Notes under the pieces: model-generated
The model's input: the letters and a program-made list of their open reading frames with translations, nothing else
What the model was told of the DNA's origin: nothing
Databases searched by the model: none
Source: an uncultured Pseudohongiella sp.
GTDB taxonomy: Bacteria > Pseudomonadota > Gammaproteobacteria > Pseudomonadales > Pseudohongiellaceae
Direction: 5' to 3'
Assembly (NCBI GenBank): GCA_951812715.1
Contig: OX638323.1
Location: forward strand, 1,054,001 to 1,118,000
Length of the DNA stretch: 64,000 nucleotides
Part shown: positions 37,652-45,402 of the stretch, one piece after another
How positions within the stretch are numbered: the stretch's first letter is position 1
Layout: each line of letters starts with the position of its first letter
Position numbers and translations under genes: made by a program

Positions 37652-38212
37652 CTAGCGCAATTCGCTTTGCAACTGATTGAGTTCGATGGTAAAACCGTCG
37701 GGATCTTGCAAGGTGCTGACGATCACTTCGATTACGCCCTCGCCATCATAGGACGGATAGGACACTGGCATCGGCTCGTCTAGCACCACCACGCCTTCGA
37801 CATTGCGGGCGCGCTCGAAAGTACTCGCCAGATCTTCGACATTGAACAGGAGCACCGCCGTGCCTTCCATAAACGAGGTTCCGGCGAGATCGATTCTTTC
37901 CTTTGCGGGCTTGAAGTATTGCAGCAAGCCTACGACACCGATGTAATCGTCGTTCGCCCGCAACATCAGCAGACGCAGCGCGCGTTCCGCTTCTTCCACG
38001 GTGGCGTCGCGTGGCGTCAGGATAAGATTATCGTAAATTACGACCATGCCCAGAGCGTCGCGGTAGAACTCCAGCGATCGCTCGATATCCTGGACGACCA
38101 GGGTGGTGCGGCGCAGGTCTATCGGCACGCGCTCATCGTCGGGCACGGTGTCCGCTCGCGCGGCAACGGCGGCCAGTATTAGCGTCAGCGCCGCGGCAAA
38201 TTGCATTTTCAT
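37652..38212 (-). CDS. Exported VOC-family protein
   Basis: 186 residues. A Sec signal peptide (MQFAAALTLILAAVAARA) precedes two VOC modules (DLRRTTLVVQDIERSLEFYRDALGMVV; TAVLLFNVEDLASTFERARNVEGVVVL ... LQDPDGFTIELNQL with the metal-ligand Glu in FTIEL). Export of a VOC protein is unusual. The ATG at 38212 overlaps the DUF1838 gene stop by 4 nt, so these two exported proteins are made together and may act on the same periplasmic compound. Confidence 0.85.
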   Translation of the reverse strand: MKMQFAAALTLILAAVAARADTVPDDERVPIDLRRTTLVVQDIERSLEFYRDALGMVVIYDNLILTPRDATVEEAERALRLLMLRANDDYIGVVGLLQYFKPAKERIDLAGTSFMEGTAVLLFNVEDLASTFERARNVEGVVVLDEPMPVSYPSYDGEGVIEVIVSTLQDPDGFTIELNQLQSELR

Positions 38213-39102
38213 TGATCCGCTCCGTCGATAATCTTCTTCATGTAGGTCCAGGAAGTCTCGTTGGGCCGGGTATCTTCCATATCCGGCGGCGCCGCGTAAT
38301 CCGGGTAATTCTCGGCGATCTCGGCCTGCATCACCGCGGAGAGCTGTCCGAAGTCTTCCAGCTTTCGGCCCATGGCGTTGAAATACATCATGCCCGCGCG
38401 ATTGCCCATTTGCATCCAGGGCAGCCAGGGCGCGAGCCGCACCCAGGACACGACCGGATACGCCACCGGATCTTCGGCGTCAAGCAGTTCCGCGGTATCT
38501 CCGTTGAAATCGAAGATCTCGGTGGCGTGGTAGGTTCCCCCAACGTATTCCTGATAATCGCCCCCCAAGGGATTGGTGTAGAACAGCGGCACTTCGATGC
38601 GCATCAGCCAGTTGCCGTTGATATCCTGCAGGTCGAAAGGGATATCTTCGCCGTCGGCGGTGCGGCCGAAAATCGGCCGGCCGTTGACCGGATCGTTGGC
38701 GACATGAATCACTTCGTTGTCGGCGCCGGTCCATGGATTGGCGAAGCTGCGCAGCACTTCATTGGTCCGCGGGTCCAGGTAGAGCATGAGCTCGCGCGAG
38801 ACCATTCGATAACCCGTCCCGCGCACCGGATCCTCGACGCTCACGCATTGACGGATGTTCATTCCGTCAAGATTGAACAGCAGCCGGTCGGGCTCGCCGG
38901 GTACTCTCGAATACGCGCGGCCAAACCACTGAAAGACCTGGGGCGAAGCGTCCTCCATCGAACATTGAATCTTGCGGTTGACCGCGATATTGCCCGCGGC
39001 GGTCGCCGGATCGAGTTCGGCGGCCGGCGCGGCCGCGGCGGCGAACGCCAGGGCCAGCGCGGGCAATAGTTGGGACGCCGGATGGCATAATACATGGCTC
39101 AT
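38209..39102 (-). CDS. DUF1838 family exported protein
   Basis: 297 residues. A Sec signal peptide (LLPALALAFAAAAAPAA) is followed by the DUF1838 domain (PVRGTGYRMVSRELMLYLDPRTNEVL, NDPVNGRPIF, NPLGGDYQEYVGGTYHATEIFDF, WVRLAPWLPWMQMGNRAGMMYFNAMGRKLE). Function is unknown. DUF1838 genes occur beside catabolic clusters in proteobacteria. It lies 4 nt after the two-domain VOC-like gene and overlaps the exported VOC gene by 4 nt, forming a three-gene minus-strand operon. Confidence 0.85.
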   Translation of the reverse strand: MSHVLCHPASQLLPALALAFAAAAAPAAELDPATAAGNIAVNRKIQCSMEDASPQVFQWFGRAYSRVPGEPDRLLFNLDGMNIRQCVSVEDPVRGTGYRMVSRELMLYLDPRTNEVLRSFANPWTGADNEVIHVANDPVNGRPIFGRTADGEDIPFDLQDINGNWLMRIEVPLFYTNPLGGDYQEYVGGTYHATEIFDFNGDTAELLDAEDPVAYPVVSWVRLAPWLPWMQMGNRAGMMYFNAMGRKLEDFGQLSAVMQAEIAENYPDYAAPPDMEDTRPNETSWTYMKKIIDGADQ

Positions 39103-39106
39103 AACT

Positions 39107-40009
39107 TCACTCCTGCATTGGAACGCTGCTGCGCTCTATTAATTCGACCAGTTCTCCGGCATGGCCGGAAACAAGCGCTGCCCGACGGCCGGTGAACGGA
39201 CCTTCGGACACCTCATACGTCTGCCCCGGCAACGGAACCGCGGACAAATCCTGAACTTCGACGCCGATCATGCTGACGCCGGCAGGCAGCCGGCCGGCCG
39301 CGCGCGGGCGCTCGCGCAGATCATGCAATTCGTCAATCTCAAGCAGATTGCCGCCGCCAAGCTGCAATGCCGCGATCGGATGCTTTGTCTCCAGCGACAG
39401 CCTCCGCGCCCGATTGATTACCGTTATGCGCGTATCCAGCCGCAGCGCGCCGATTTTCGCGAGCGCTTCCCAAGCGCTGACGGCCTGATCGCGATCCGCG
39501 GCCAGCAGCACCGGAATGAACAGACGATCCACCGGGCAACGGGCTCGCGCGAGTTCGAAGCCGGGCACTTCGGCGCGAACCTCGGTCAAATAAACGACCT
39601 CTCCCGCCAGACCGCGCACTTGCATGGCGCGCACGTTCGGACTCACATCCAGGTCGGCCGGTTCGCCGAGTATCTCGAACGGCGACTCGCGCAAGGGCCC
39701 GAGTAAATCATCGACCCGCGATACCCCGACTTCAAGCGACTGCCAGCCGCAATGCTCGAATGCGTTCAATGGTCTGGCCGAATCGTCTTCAACGAAGCAA
39801 AGCCAAGGCTCCCCAAGATCGTTCGCAAGCCAGATCACGCGGGCGCCGGCAAGTCCCGGCGCCCGCCATTGGCGCGCCTGCCTGGCGCCGAGCCGGCCGC
39901 GGGCGCACTCGCGCTGACGCAAGTGAACACACCAGGCCGACACCGCGGCTTCCAACCGATCCGTACTGATCACGGCGTGGCATGTCGGACCCAGCGCGTG
40001 TTCGCTCAT
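39107..40009 (-). CDS. VOC-like protein with two weak modules
   Basis: 300 residues from the ATG at 40009 (MSEHALGPTCHAVISTDRLEAAVSAW). It contains two glyoxalase-like halves: residues about 8-120 (TCHAVISTDRLEAAVSAW ... CFVEDDSARPLNAFEHCGWQSLEVGV) and about 150-290 (LFIPVLLAADRDQAVSAWEALAKIG ... NLLEIDEL). The metal ligands are only partly recognisable, with the Glu of LLEIDEL the best candidate. It is cytosolic. It is the first gene of the operon with DUF1838 and the exported VOC protein, and is divergent from the DUF1330 gene. Confidence 0.65.
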   Translation of the reverse strand: MSEHALGPTCHAVISTDRLEAAVSAWCVHLRQRECARGRLGARQARQWRAPGLAGARVIWLANDLGEPWLCFVEDDSARPLNAFEHCGWQSLEVGVSRVDDLLGPLRESPFEILGEPADLDVSPNVRAMQVRGLAGEVVYLTEVRAEVPGFELARARCPVDRLFIPVLLAADRDQAVSAWEALAKIGALRLDTRITVINRARRLSLETKHPIAALQLGGGNLLEIDELHDLRERPRAAGRLPAGVSMIGVEVQDLSAVPLPGQTYEVSEGPFTGRRAALVSGHAGELVELIERSSVPMQE

Positions 40010-40125
40010 CCAGTTCCGTCCTGCAATTCGCGCCGGAAACCGGTTTCGAACGCCAACTGCCGCCTGCGATAATTTATCCGATCCCGCGCGAATCAATTTT
40101 CCGAGAAGCTATCACGCGGTATAAA

Positions 40126-40141
40126 GTTATGTCAATATAAC
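40126..40141. promoter_or_regulatory. Candidate operator, GTTAT-N6-ATAAC
   Basis: GTTAT (40126-40130) and ATAAC (40137-40141) form an inverted repeat in the 155-bp divergent gap before the DUF1330 gene. Read on the minus strand it contains ATTGTTATA, which recurs at other promoters in this region (42213, 60502, 63929). It is a candidate site for the local GntR regulator. Confidence 0.45.
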
Positions 40142-40164
40142 AATCTGTAATTGGGAGTCGAATT

Positions 40165-40470
40165 ATGGCAGCTTACCTGGTAGTCGAGGCGATTATCACC
40201 GATCGTGAGAAATTCGCCGCATACGCGCGGCGGGTGCCTGATCTCGTGGCCGCTTTTGGCGGCGAATATGTGGTGCTCGGCGGCGCGGCGGAGGCGCTCG
40301 AAGGCGACTGGGGCGACGCGCGGCTGGTCGTGCATCGCTGGCCGGATATGGCTACTGCCCGGCGTTTCTGGAATTCTCCAGAATACGCAGAGATCAAGAA
40401 GTTGCGAGAAAACGCGGGCGAATTCCGCGTGATGCTGCTCGAAGGGCGCCTTAAAGAGGAATTGGATTGA
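40165..40470 (+). CDS. DUF1330 family protein
   Basis: 101 residues with the dimeric ferredoxin-like fold of DUF1330 (AAYLVVEAIITDREKFAAYARRVPDLVAAFGGEYVVLGG, then VVHRWPDMATARRFWNSPEYAEIKKLRE). Members are small cytosolic proteins without assigned function, often in catabolic operons. GGGAG precedes the ATG. Its stop overlaps the start of the nitrilase-like gene by 4 nt. Confidence 0.9.
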   Translation: MAAYLVVEAIITDREKFAAYARRVPDLVAAFGGEYVVLGGAAEALEGDWGDARLVVHRWPDMATARRFWNSPEYAEIKKLRENAGEFRVMLLEGRLKEELD

Positions 40471-41411
40471 ACCGGGAAGCGAACGACAAGGCGCCAGCGC
40501 CTTACGCGGCGCTGGCGCTGCAAATGCGCTGCCATGCGGTGAACGATTGCCGCACGGTGGATCAGGCCCGGGCGCGAATCAGGGCGAGCATCGAACGCTG
40601 CGACGGCCTGATCCGCGGCAGCCGGCTGTTCATCAAGACCTACAGCGGCGACGACACTCGCCTGGTGGTGCTGCCGGAATATTTCCTGACTGGTTATCCT
40701 CGTGGCGAAGCCGCCGCCGAGTGGCGCGAGCGGGCCTGTCTGCGCCCGGATGGGCCGGAATATGAACTGCTCGGCGAGGCCGCCCGCGGCAACGGCCTTT
40801 ACCTTTCCGGCAATGCCTACGAAACCGACGGGAATTTTCCGGAGTTGTACTTCCAATGCAGTTTCGTCATTGATCCCTCGGGCGAGGTGATCTTGCGCTA
40901 TCGCCGACAGATTTCAATGTTCGCGCCGACGCCGCGCGACGTGCTGGACCGCTATCTGGAAATTCATGGTGAAGACTCACTTTACCCGGTGGCGGAGACT
41001 GCAATCGGTCGGCTTGCCTGTGTCGCCTCGGAGGAAATCCTGTACCCGGAAATCAGTCAGCAATTGGCCTTGCGCGGCGCCGAAGTGATCTGTCATTCCT
41101 CCAGTGAACAGGGCAGTCCCCTACTCACGCCGAAGAACGTCGCCAAACGCGCGCGCGCCTTCGAGAATCAGGTTTATGTCGTATCCGCCAACAGCGCCGG
41201 CATCGCCGGGCCGGGATTCCCCGAGGATTCGACCGATGGCCATTCCCAGGTAGTGGATTTCCGGGGCAAGTTGCTGGCGGAAGCCGCCTATGGCGAATCC
41301 ATGTGCGGCTTCGCCGAACTCGACATCGCGGCCCTGCGACGCGAGCGCGGTAAAACCGCGATGCTCAATCTGCCGGCGCGGCGCCGCATTCTTGACCGTG
41401 GCGGCGCATGA
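40467..41411 (+). CDS. Nitrilase-superfamily protein with altered catalytic triad
   Basis: 314 residues, a carbon-nitrogen hydrolase fold (LVVLPEYFLTGYPRG; RAFENQVYVVSANSAGI). Glu71 is conserved. The catalytic Lys position is Arg147 (RYRRQIS). Aligning on YPE...RGAEV puts Ser188 (VASEEILYPE) where the nucleophile Cys should be; Cys185 lies three residues earlier. If Cys185 were the nucleophile a three-residue insertion would be needed. It may therefore not be a conventional amidase. It is coupled to the DUF1330 gene by 4 nt and convergent with the GntR gene. Confidence 0.82.
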   Translation: MNREANDKAPAPYAALALQMRCHAVNDCRTVDQARARIRASIERCDGLIRGSRLFIKTYSGDDTRLVVLPEYFLTGYPRGEAAAEWRERACLRPDGPEYELLGEAARGNGLYLSGNAYETDGNFPELYFQCSFVIDPSGEVILRYRRQISMFAPTPRDVLDRYLEIHGEDSLYPVAETAIGRLACVASEEILYPEISQQLALRGAEVICHSSSEQGSPLLTPKNVAKRARAFENQVYVVSANSAGIAGPGFPEDSTDGHSQVVDFRGKLLAEAAYGESMCGFAELDIAALRRERGKTAMLNLPARRRILDRGGA

Positions 41412-41424
41412 GTTTTTTGCCGCC

Positions 41425-42201
41425 CTATTCGACTTCCAGGTCCATCTCGTAGCGGAAATGCTCCGGGTTGTAGAGCACTCGCAGATAATCGTGCATACGT
41501 TCCCCGTCGGCGCTTTTGTTGTAGGAACGCCGGGTGAGGCTCAGCAACGGGCTGCCCGCGGCCACGGCCAGCGCTTTCGCGACCTCGGAATCGGCGGCTT
41601 CGGCGCTCAGGGTCTGCTTCACATGCGTCACTTCCAGACCCTTCTGACGGAAGAACGACAGCCGCGGCGTAGTCTCGAAAATCGCCGGATTCGAGGGCAT
41701 CTCGACGCCGGCGGTCCAACTCGTGTAGTAGCCGAAATCGAGCTTGTCGCGCCGGCGCACGCGGACCAGATGCAGCGCCTTCTCGCTTGCGGCGAGGCCA
41801 AGTTCATCGCGAATCGCCCGCGGCGGCTCCTGCCAGCTACAGCGGATCACCCGCGCGCGGCTGTTGCGCGCCATGGTCTCGATTTCCTGCAACATGCCCA
41901 CCAGCGGCGCTTTCACCGGCCGCGGCGAGTATTTGTAAATGATGTGAGTTCCCTTGCCCCGGCCGCGAGCGAGCAACCCTTCGGCGGCGAGATCGTCCAT
42001 CGCCCGCTTGGCGGTGATCCGGGAAACCTTGAACATCGACGCCATCACTTCTTCGGTGGGCATGCGGCCGCGGAACGGCAGCGTTCCGTCGAGTATCAGC
42101 GTTTTCAACAAGGTGTAAAGCTGATAATACAGTGGAGTTGGCGAAGACTTGTCGAGTTCCTTGAACCGGGACTCGTCACTCAAGGTATCGAATGCGTTCA
42201 C
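41425..42201 (-). CDS. GntR-family (HutC/UTRA) transcriptional regulator
   Basis: 258 residues. The N-terminal winged helix (PLYYQLYTLLKTLILDGTLPFRGRMPTEEVMASMFKVSRITAKRAMDDLAAEGLL, residues about 23-85) is followed by a UTRA ligand-binding domain (ALHLVRVRRRDKLDFGYYTSW ... LSLTRRSYNKSADGERMHDYLRVLYN). It is the only dedicated regulator within 28.9-64 kb and lies between the nitrilase-like and MFS genes, divergent from the latter. TTGTTATAA beside its start fits HutC-type operators and suggests autoregulation. The effector would be a pathway intermediate (inference). Confidence 0.9.
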   Translation of the reverse strand: MNAFDTLSDESRFKELDKSSPTPLYYQLYTLLKTLILDGTLPFRGRMPTEEVMASMFKVSRITAKRAMDDLAAEGLLARGRGKGTHIIYKYSPRPVKAPLVGMLQEIETMARNSRARVIRCSWQEPPRAIRDELGLAASEKALHLVRVRRRDKLDFGYYTSWTAGVEMPSNPAIFETTPRLSFFRQKGLEVTHVKQTLSAEAADSEVAKALAVAAGSPLLSLTRRSYNKSADGERMHDYLRVLYNPEHFRYEMDLEVE

Positions 42202-42212
42202 GGCAGGTCCTT

Positions 42213-42240
42213 TTGTTATAAATAGATATAATAATATATC
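42213..42240. promoter_or_regulatory. Candidate GntR operator/promoter region
   Basis: TTGTTATAA at 42213-42221, then an AT-only stretch to ATATATC at 42240, lie 12 bp upstream of the GntR start. Position and the GTTATA core fit autoregulation by this HutC-type factor. Confidence 0.45.
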
Positions 42241-42290
42241 AAAGTTGGATTAAGGCAAGACAAAGGTTTGCCGCGAGTTTGCAACTGACG

Positions 42291-42310
42291 CCTAATGATA
42301 ATACATTAGG
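42291..42310. promoter_or_regulatory. Palindrome upstream of the OFA-type MFS gene
   Basis: CCTAATG (42291-42297) and CATTAGG (42304-42310) form a perfect 7-bp inverted repeat with a 6-nt ATAATA centre, 30 bp before the MFS start. The position suits a repressor site. Confidence 0.55.
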
Positions 42311-42339
42311 TCATATTCTTCGTTTTCCCGAGTATTCCC

Positions 42340-43566
42340 ATGACCAGCACGCGCAACGGCAGGATATACCCCTGGTTCATCGCGGTCTTTGCCGGCGTCG
42401 TGCTGATGGTGAGCAATGGTCAGACCATCTCTGGCCTGACAGTCTACGACGTCGAGTTCATCAACGAATTCGGCTGGTCCCTGGGCGAAATCAAGTTCCG
42501 CGACATGATTACCTTGCTGCTCGCCGGACTGGCCGCGCCCTTCATCGGCATATTGATCGACCGTTTTGGCGTGCGCCGTTGCATGCTCGCCGGCTGGGTG
42601 TTGCTGATACTTGGCAATATCGCCTATAGCCAACTGGAAAGTCTGACTGGCCTGTACCTCGTGCACGCGCTGTTCGCGCTGGTGCTGGTGGTATGCGGCC
42701 TCAATGCCGCGGTCATCCTGGTTTCCAAATGGTTCGTCCGCTATCGCGGCACTGCCATCGGCATCGCGCTGATGGGCACGAGCATGGGCGGCATTGTATT
42801 TCCCCAATACGGCACCGCGATGGTCGAGGCCTTTGGCTGGCGCAGCGCCTTTGCCTGGGGCAGCCTGTTTCCCGCGCTGATGCTCGTCGCGACCTGGCTG
42901 CTGGTGAAGGACAAACCCGATGTCGCGGAGCAGCCCGGCGCGATCGCTGCCGCGAGCGGGCCGGAATCCGGCGTTGCCTTTGCCGATGCCTTGCGCAGCC
43001 GGTCATTCTGGGCGCTGGCGATTATCGCCATGACCACTTTCTATACCGTGCTTGGCACCTCGGCGCATATCTTCGTTTACATGACCGATGCCGACTTCAG
43101 CCCCCAGGTTGCCACGAATGCCATCACCCTGTTCTTTTTCAGCGCCCTGGTAGGGAAATTCATCTTCGGTCTGGCGGCCGATTATTTCGACAAACGCAAG
43201 GTGTTCTATGGCAACATTCTGGTCATGCTGGTCGGTTCGCTGATCCTGATCCGGATGGACATAGCACTGATCTGGATCGCGGTTACCGCCTTCGGCCTCG
43301 GCTGGGGCGGGGTCTACACCATGCTCCAGCTTACCGTCATGAACATTTTCGGCACCCGCGACGCCGGCAAGATCCTGGGCACTATCACTGTGCTCGACGC
43401 CAGCGGCGGCGGCCTCGGCATCTGGCTCACGGGAGTGATCTACGACACCACCGGCAGCTATGAATTGCCTTTTCTGATTTTTGCTGCATTGATCGTGGTG
43501 GCGCTGGCCGCGCTGACGCTGATCAGACACCCGGTATCCGGGACCGTCGCCGGGGCCACGATCTGA
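42340..43566 (+). CDS. MFS transporter (OFA/MCT-like)
   Basis: 408 residues, twelve helices. It opens with WFIAVFAGVVLMVSNGQTISGLTVYDVEFINEFGWSLGEI, the usual start of oxalate/formate-antiporter-like and monocarboxylate MFS carriers, and has motif A GILIDRFGVRR and the second-half equivalent LAADYFDKRKV. It is likely to import or export an organic acid. The six-helix membrane protein follows after 15 nt with AGGGAGA before its start, so the two are co-transcribed. Confidence 0.88.
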   Translation: MTSTRNGRIYPWFIAVFAGVVLMVSNGQTISGLTVYDVEFINEFGWSLGEIKFRDMITLLLAGLAAPFIGILIDRFGVRRCMLAGWVLLILGNIAYSQLESLTGLYLVHALFALVLVVCGLNAAVILVSKWFVRYRGTAIGIALMGTSMGGIVFPQYGTAMVEAFGWRSAFAWGSLFPALMLVATWLLVKDKPDVAEQPGAIAAASGPESGVAFADALRSRSFWALAIIAMTTFYTVLGTSAHIFVYMTDADFSPQVATNAITLFFFSALVGKFIFGLAADYFDKRKVFYGNILVMLVGSLILIRMDIALIWIAVTAFGLGWGGVYTMLQLTVMNIFGTRDAGKILGTITVLDASGGGLGIWLTGVIYDTTGSYELPFLIFAALIVVALAALTLIRHPVSGTVAGATI

Positions 43567-43581
43567 CAAGGGAGACAAAAT

Positions 43582-44262
43582 ATGGTCATCACCGAACTCG
43601 CTGTGCTGCGCTGGCTGCACATTATTGCAATGGTTTACTGGCTCGGCGGCGAATGGGGCGTGTTCCAGACTTCACGGCATGTGGTCAACCGCCAATTGTC
43701 CATGGAAGAACGGCGGCGGCACATGGAAACCGCGTATCGAATAGATATCCTCGCCCGCAGCGGCATTATTCTGCTGCTGCCGCTGGGTCTGCACATGGGC
43801 AACATCTGGGGCCTGCAACCTTATGGCGGCGCGTGGCTGTGGCTGATGTGGATCCTGTTCGCCGGCTGGCTTGCGCTTTGCTGGGCCGCCTTCATCTATC
43901 GCGAATCCGATCGCGGCATTCGGCTTACAATCTGGGACGAACGCATCCGCTATGTCGTTATCCCGGCGTTGCTGATCACCGCTATCCTGTCGCTGCTCGG
44001 CTATGGCCCGTTCAATGCCGGGACCATGCAGAAGTGGTTTGCCTGGAAGGTGCTGATCTATGGCCTGTTGCTGATCATTGGCTTGCAATTGCGTTACATC
44101 ATGCGCGAATGGACGGGATTATTCCGGGTGCTGGCGGCAGGCCCCAATCTCGAGGCGGAAAGTACGCTGGAAAAGTCGCTGCGCTTCGGCAAGCGTCTGG
44201 CCTATTTGTACTGGATCGGCATCGCCACGGTGGCGTTCTTCGGCGCGACCAAGTTCGTATAG
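43582..44262 (+). CDS. Six-helix integral membrane protein, unknown
   Basis: 226 residues with six predicted helices (VLRWLHIIAMVYWLGGEWGVF; IILLLPLGLHMGNIWGL; LWLMWILFAGWLALCW; VVIPALLITAILSLLGYG; KVLIYGLLLIIGLQLRYIM; YLYWIGIATVAFFGATKF). His11 in the first helix and His80 in the second recall CopD-like or cytochrome b-like membrane proteins, but I do not assign a family with certainty. It may assist the MFS carrier or carry electrons. A hairpin repeat starts a few nt after its stop. Confidence 0.75.
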   Translation: MVITELAVLRWLHIIAMVYWLGGEWGVFQTSRHVVNRQLSMEERRRHMETAYRIDILARSGIILLLPLGLHMGNIWGLQPYGGAWLWLMWILFAGWLALCWAAFIYRESDRGIRLTIWDERIRYVVIPALLITAILSLLGYGPFNAGTMQKWFAWKVLIYGLLLIIGLQLRYIMREWTGLFRVLAAGPNLEAESTLEKSLRFGKRLAYLYWIGIATVAFFGATKFV

Positions 44263-44264
44263 CA

Positions 44265-44475
44265 GGCCTGAGGCCCGGTCGGCGCAGCCGTCAAAGCGCG
44301 GCTTTTCGGCGGCTGAACGACCTATCAAGAGTGGGAGCAAGCGTTTGCCAAGCGCGGCTTCGCGCGCGGATCGAACGTCACCGGGCCAAGTCCGGTGACT
44401 GGATTGGCAAGACCGGAGGTTGGCGAAACCTCGACCGCCGCGCCAGGGACGGCATGGTCAATCCAATGAAAGTTC
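44265..44475 (+). repeat. Structured repeat after the membrane protein gene
   Basis: Single diverged copy in sense with the upstream gene. Hairpin II is AAAGC/GCTTT around GCG, and hairpin IV is GTCACCGG/CCGGTGAC around GCCAAGT: a different stem at the same place as the common GCCACCGAGC/GCTCGGTGGC. It ends GGCATGGTCAATCCAATG and overlaps the last codons of the convergent deacetylase gene. Confidence 0.75.
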
Positions 44476-45402
44476 CGATCTATCGGAATTGACGCAGGCC
44501 GCCAGAATCTCTCCCGGCGCCGCGGCCCAAACGCCGGACCGCGAAGTAATGTAATCGAGCGCCTGTTCAAGCCGGCCGATGCGATGCGGCTGACCCAGCA
44601 GCCAGGGATGCAGATTCAGCGCGAGTATGCGGCCGCCTCCGGTTGCTGCTTCCTTGAGCAGGAAATCACAGGCGTCGCAAACCTGGGTCGCCCAGGATTC
44701 TTCCGAATGCAAGTTCTGCATGAGGATGAAACGGTCCTCAAGTTCATTCGACAACGGCATCGCCCACAAATCGCCCGCCCGGGTATGAAAGCGATACGGC
44801 ATATCGTCGTTGACCCAGTCGGCAAACCATTGCACGCCCTGCTCCGCCAACAGATCCGGCGTTATGGGACTTTCGTTGCGCGCCGGACTGAGCCAGCCCG
44901 TTACAGCCTGACCCGTCGCCGCGCGCAAGCTGTCGAGGGTTCGCCCGATCAGGTCCGATTCTTCCCCGGCAGCGAGGCCGCCGTGGTGCAAGCAATCCAT
45001 GTGCCAGCCGTGAGCGACGATTTCATCACCGCGCTCACGCAGCGTCGAGATCAGGCCGGGGGTCCGTTCGACCATGGCGCCATTGACAGCGAAGCTCGGC
45101 TTGACCTTGTAGCGATCGAAAGCGTCGAGCAGGCGAAAGATGCCGACCCGGTTACCGTAATCGCGCAAACTGAAATGACGCAGGTCCGGATAGGGCATGG
45201 TCATGCCGCTAGGCGCCGCAAAAGGCGCTCCGCGCTGGTTCAGCGGAAAAAACTGTACACAGACATTGATCCACAATGCCAGCCGCGCGCCGCCGGGCCA
45301 GCTTACCTTTTCGCGTTGGTGCAACCGCGACCATTGATAACGGTCATGGTCCATGCCGCGGCCGCGATGCCGGTATTGCAGAAATTCCGGATCAAGCGCC
45401 AT
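44458..45402 (-). CDS. Polysaccharide deacetylase/PuuE-allantoinase-like protein
   Basis: 314 residues, a NodB-like barrel (VSWPGGARLALWINVCVQFFPLN; HFSLRDYGNRVGIFRLLDAFDRYKVKPSFAVNGAMVER; EIVAHGWHMD; LNLHPWLLGQPHRIGRLEQALDYI). These are hallmarks of the PuuE-like branch that opens cyclic amides (allantoin) or deacetylates sugars. The last codons (Ser-Leu-Asp-stop) lie in the tail of the adjacent repeat, so the 3' end was remodelled by it. It overlaps the paralogue upstream by 11 nt. Confidence 0.82.
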   Translation of the reverse strand: MALDPEFLQYRHRGRGMDHDRYQWSRLHQREKVSWPGGARLALWINVCVQFFPLNQRGAPFAAPSGMTMPYPDLRHFSLRDYGNRVGIFRLLDAFDRYKVKPSFAVNGAMVERTPGLISTLRERGDEIVAHGWHMDCLHHGGLAAGEESDLIGRTLDSLRAATGQAVTGWLSPARNESPITPDLLAEQGVQWFADWVNDDMPYRFHTRAGDLWAMPLSNELEDRFILMQNLHSEESWATQVCDACDFLLKEAATGGGRILALNLHPWLLGQPHRIGRLEQALDYITSRSGVWAAAPGEILAACVNSDRSELSLD

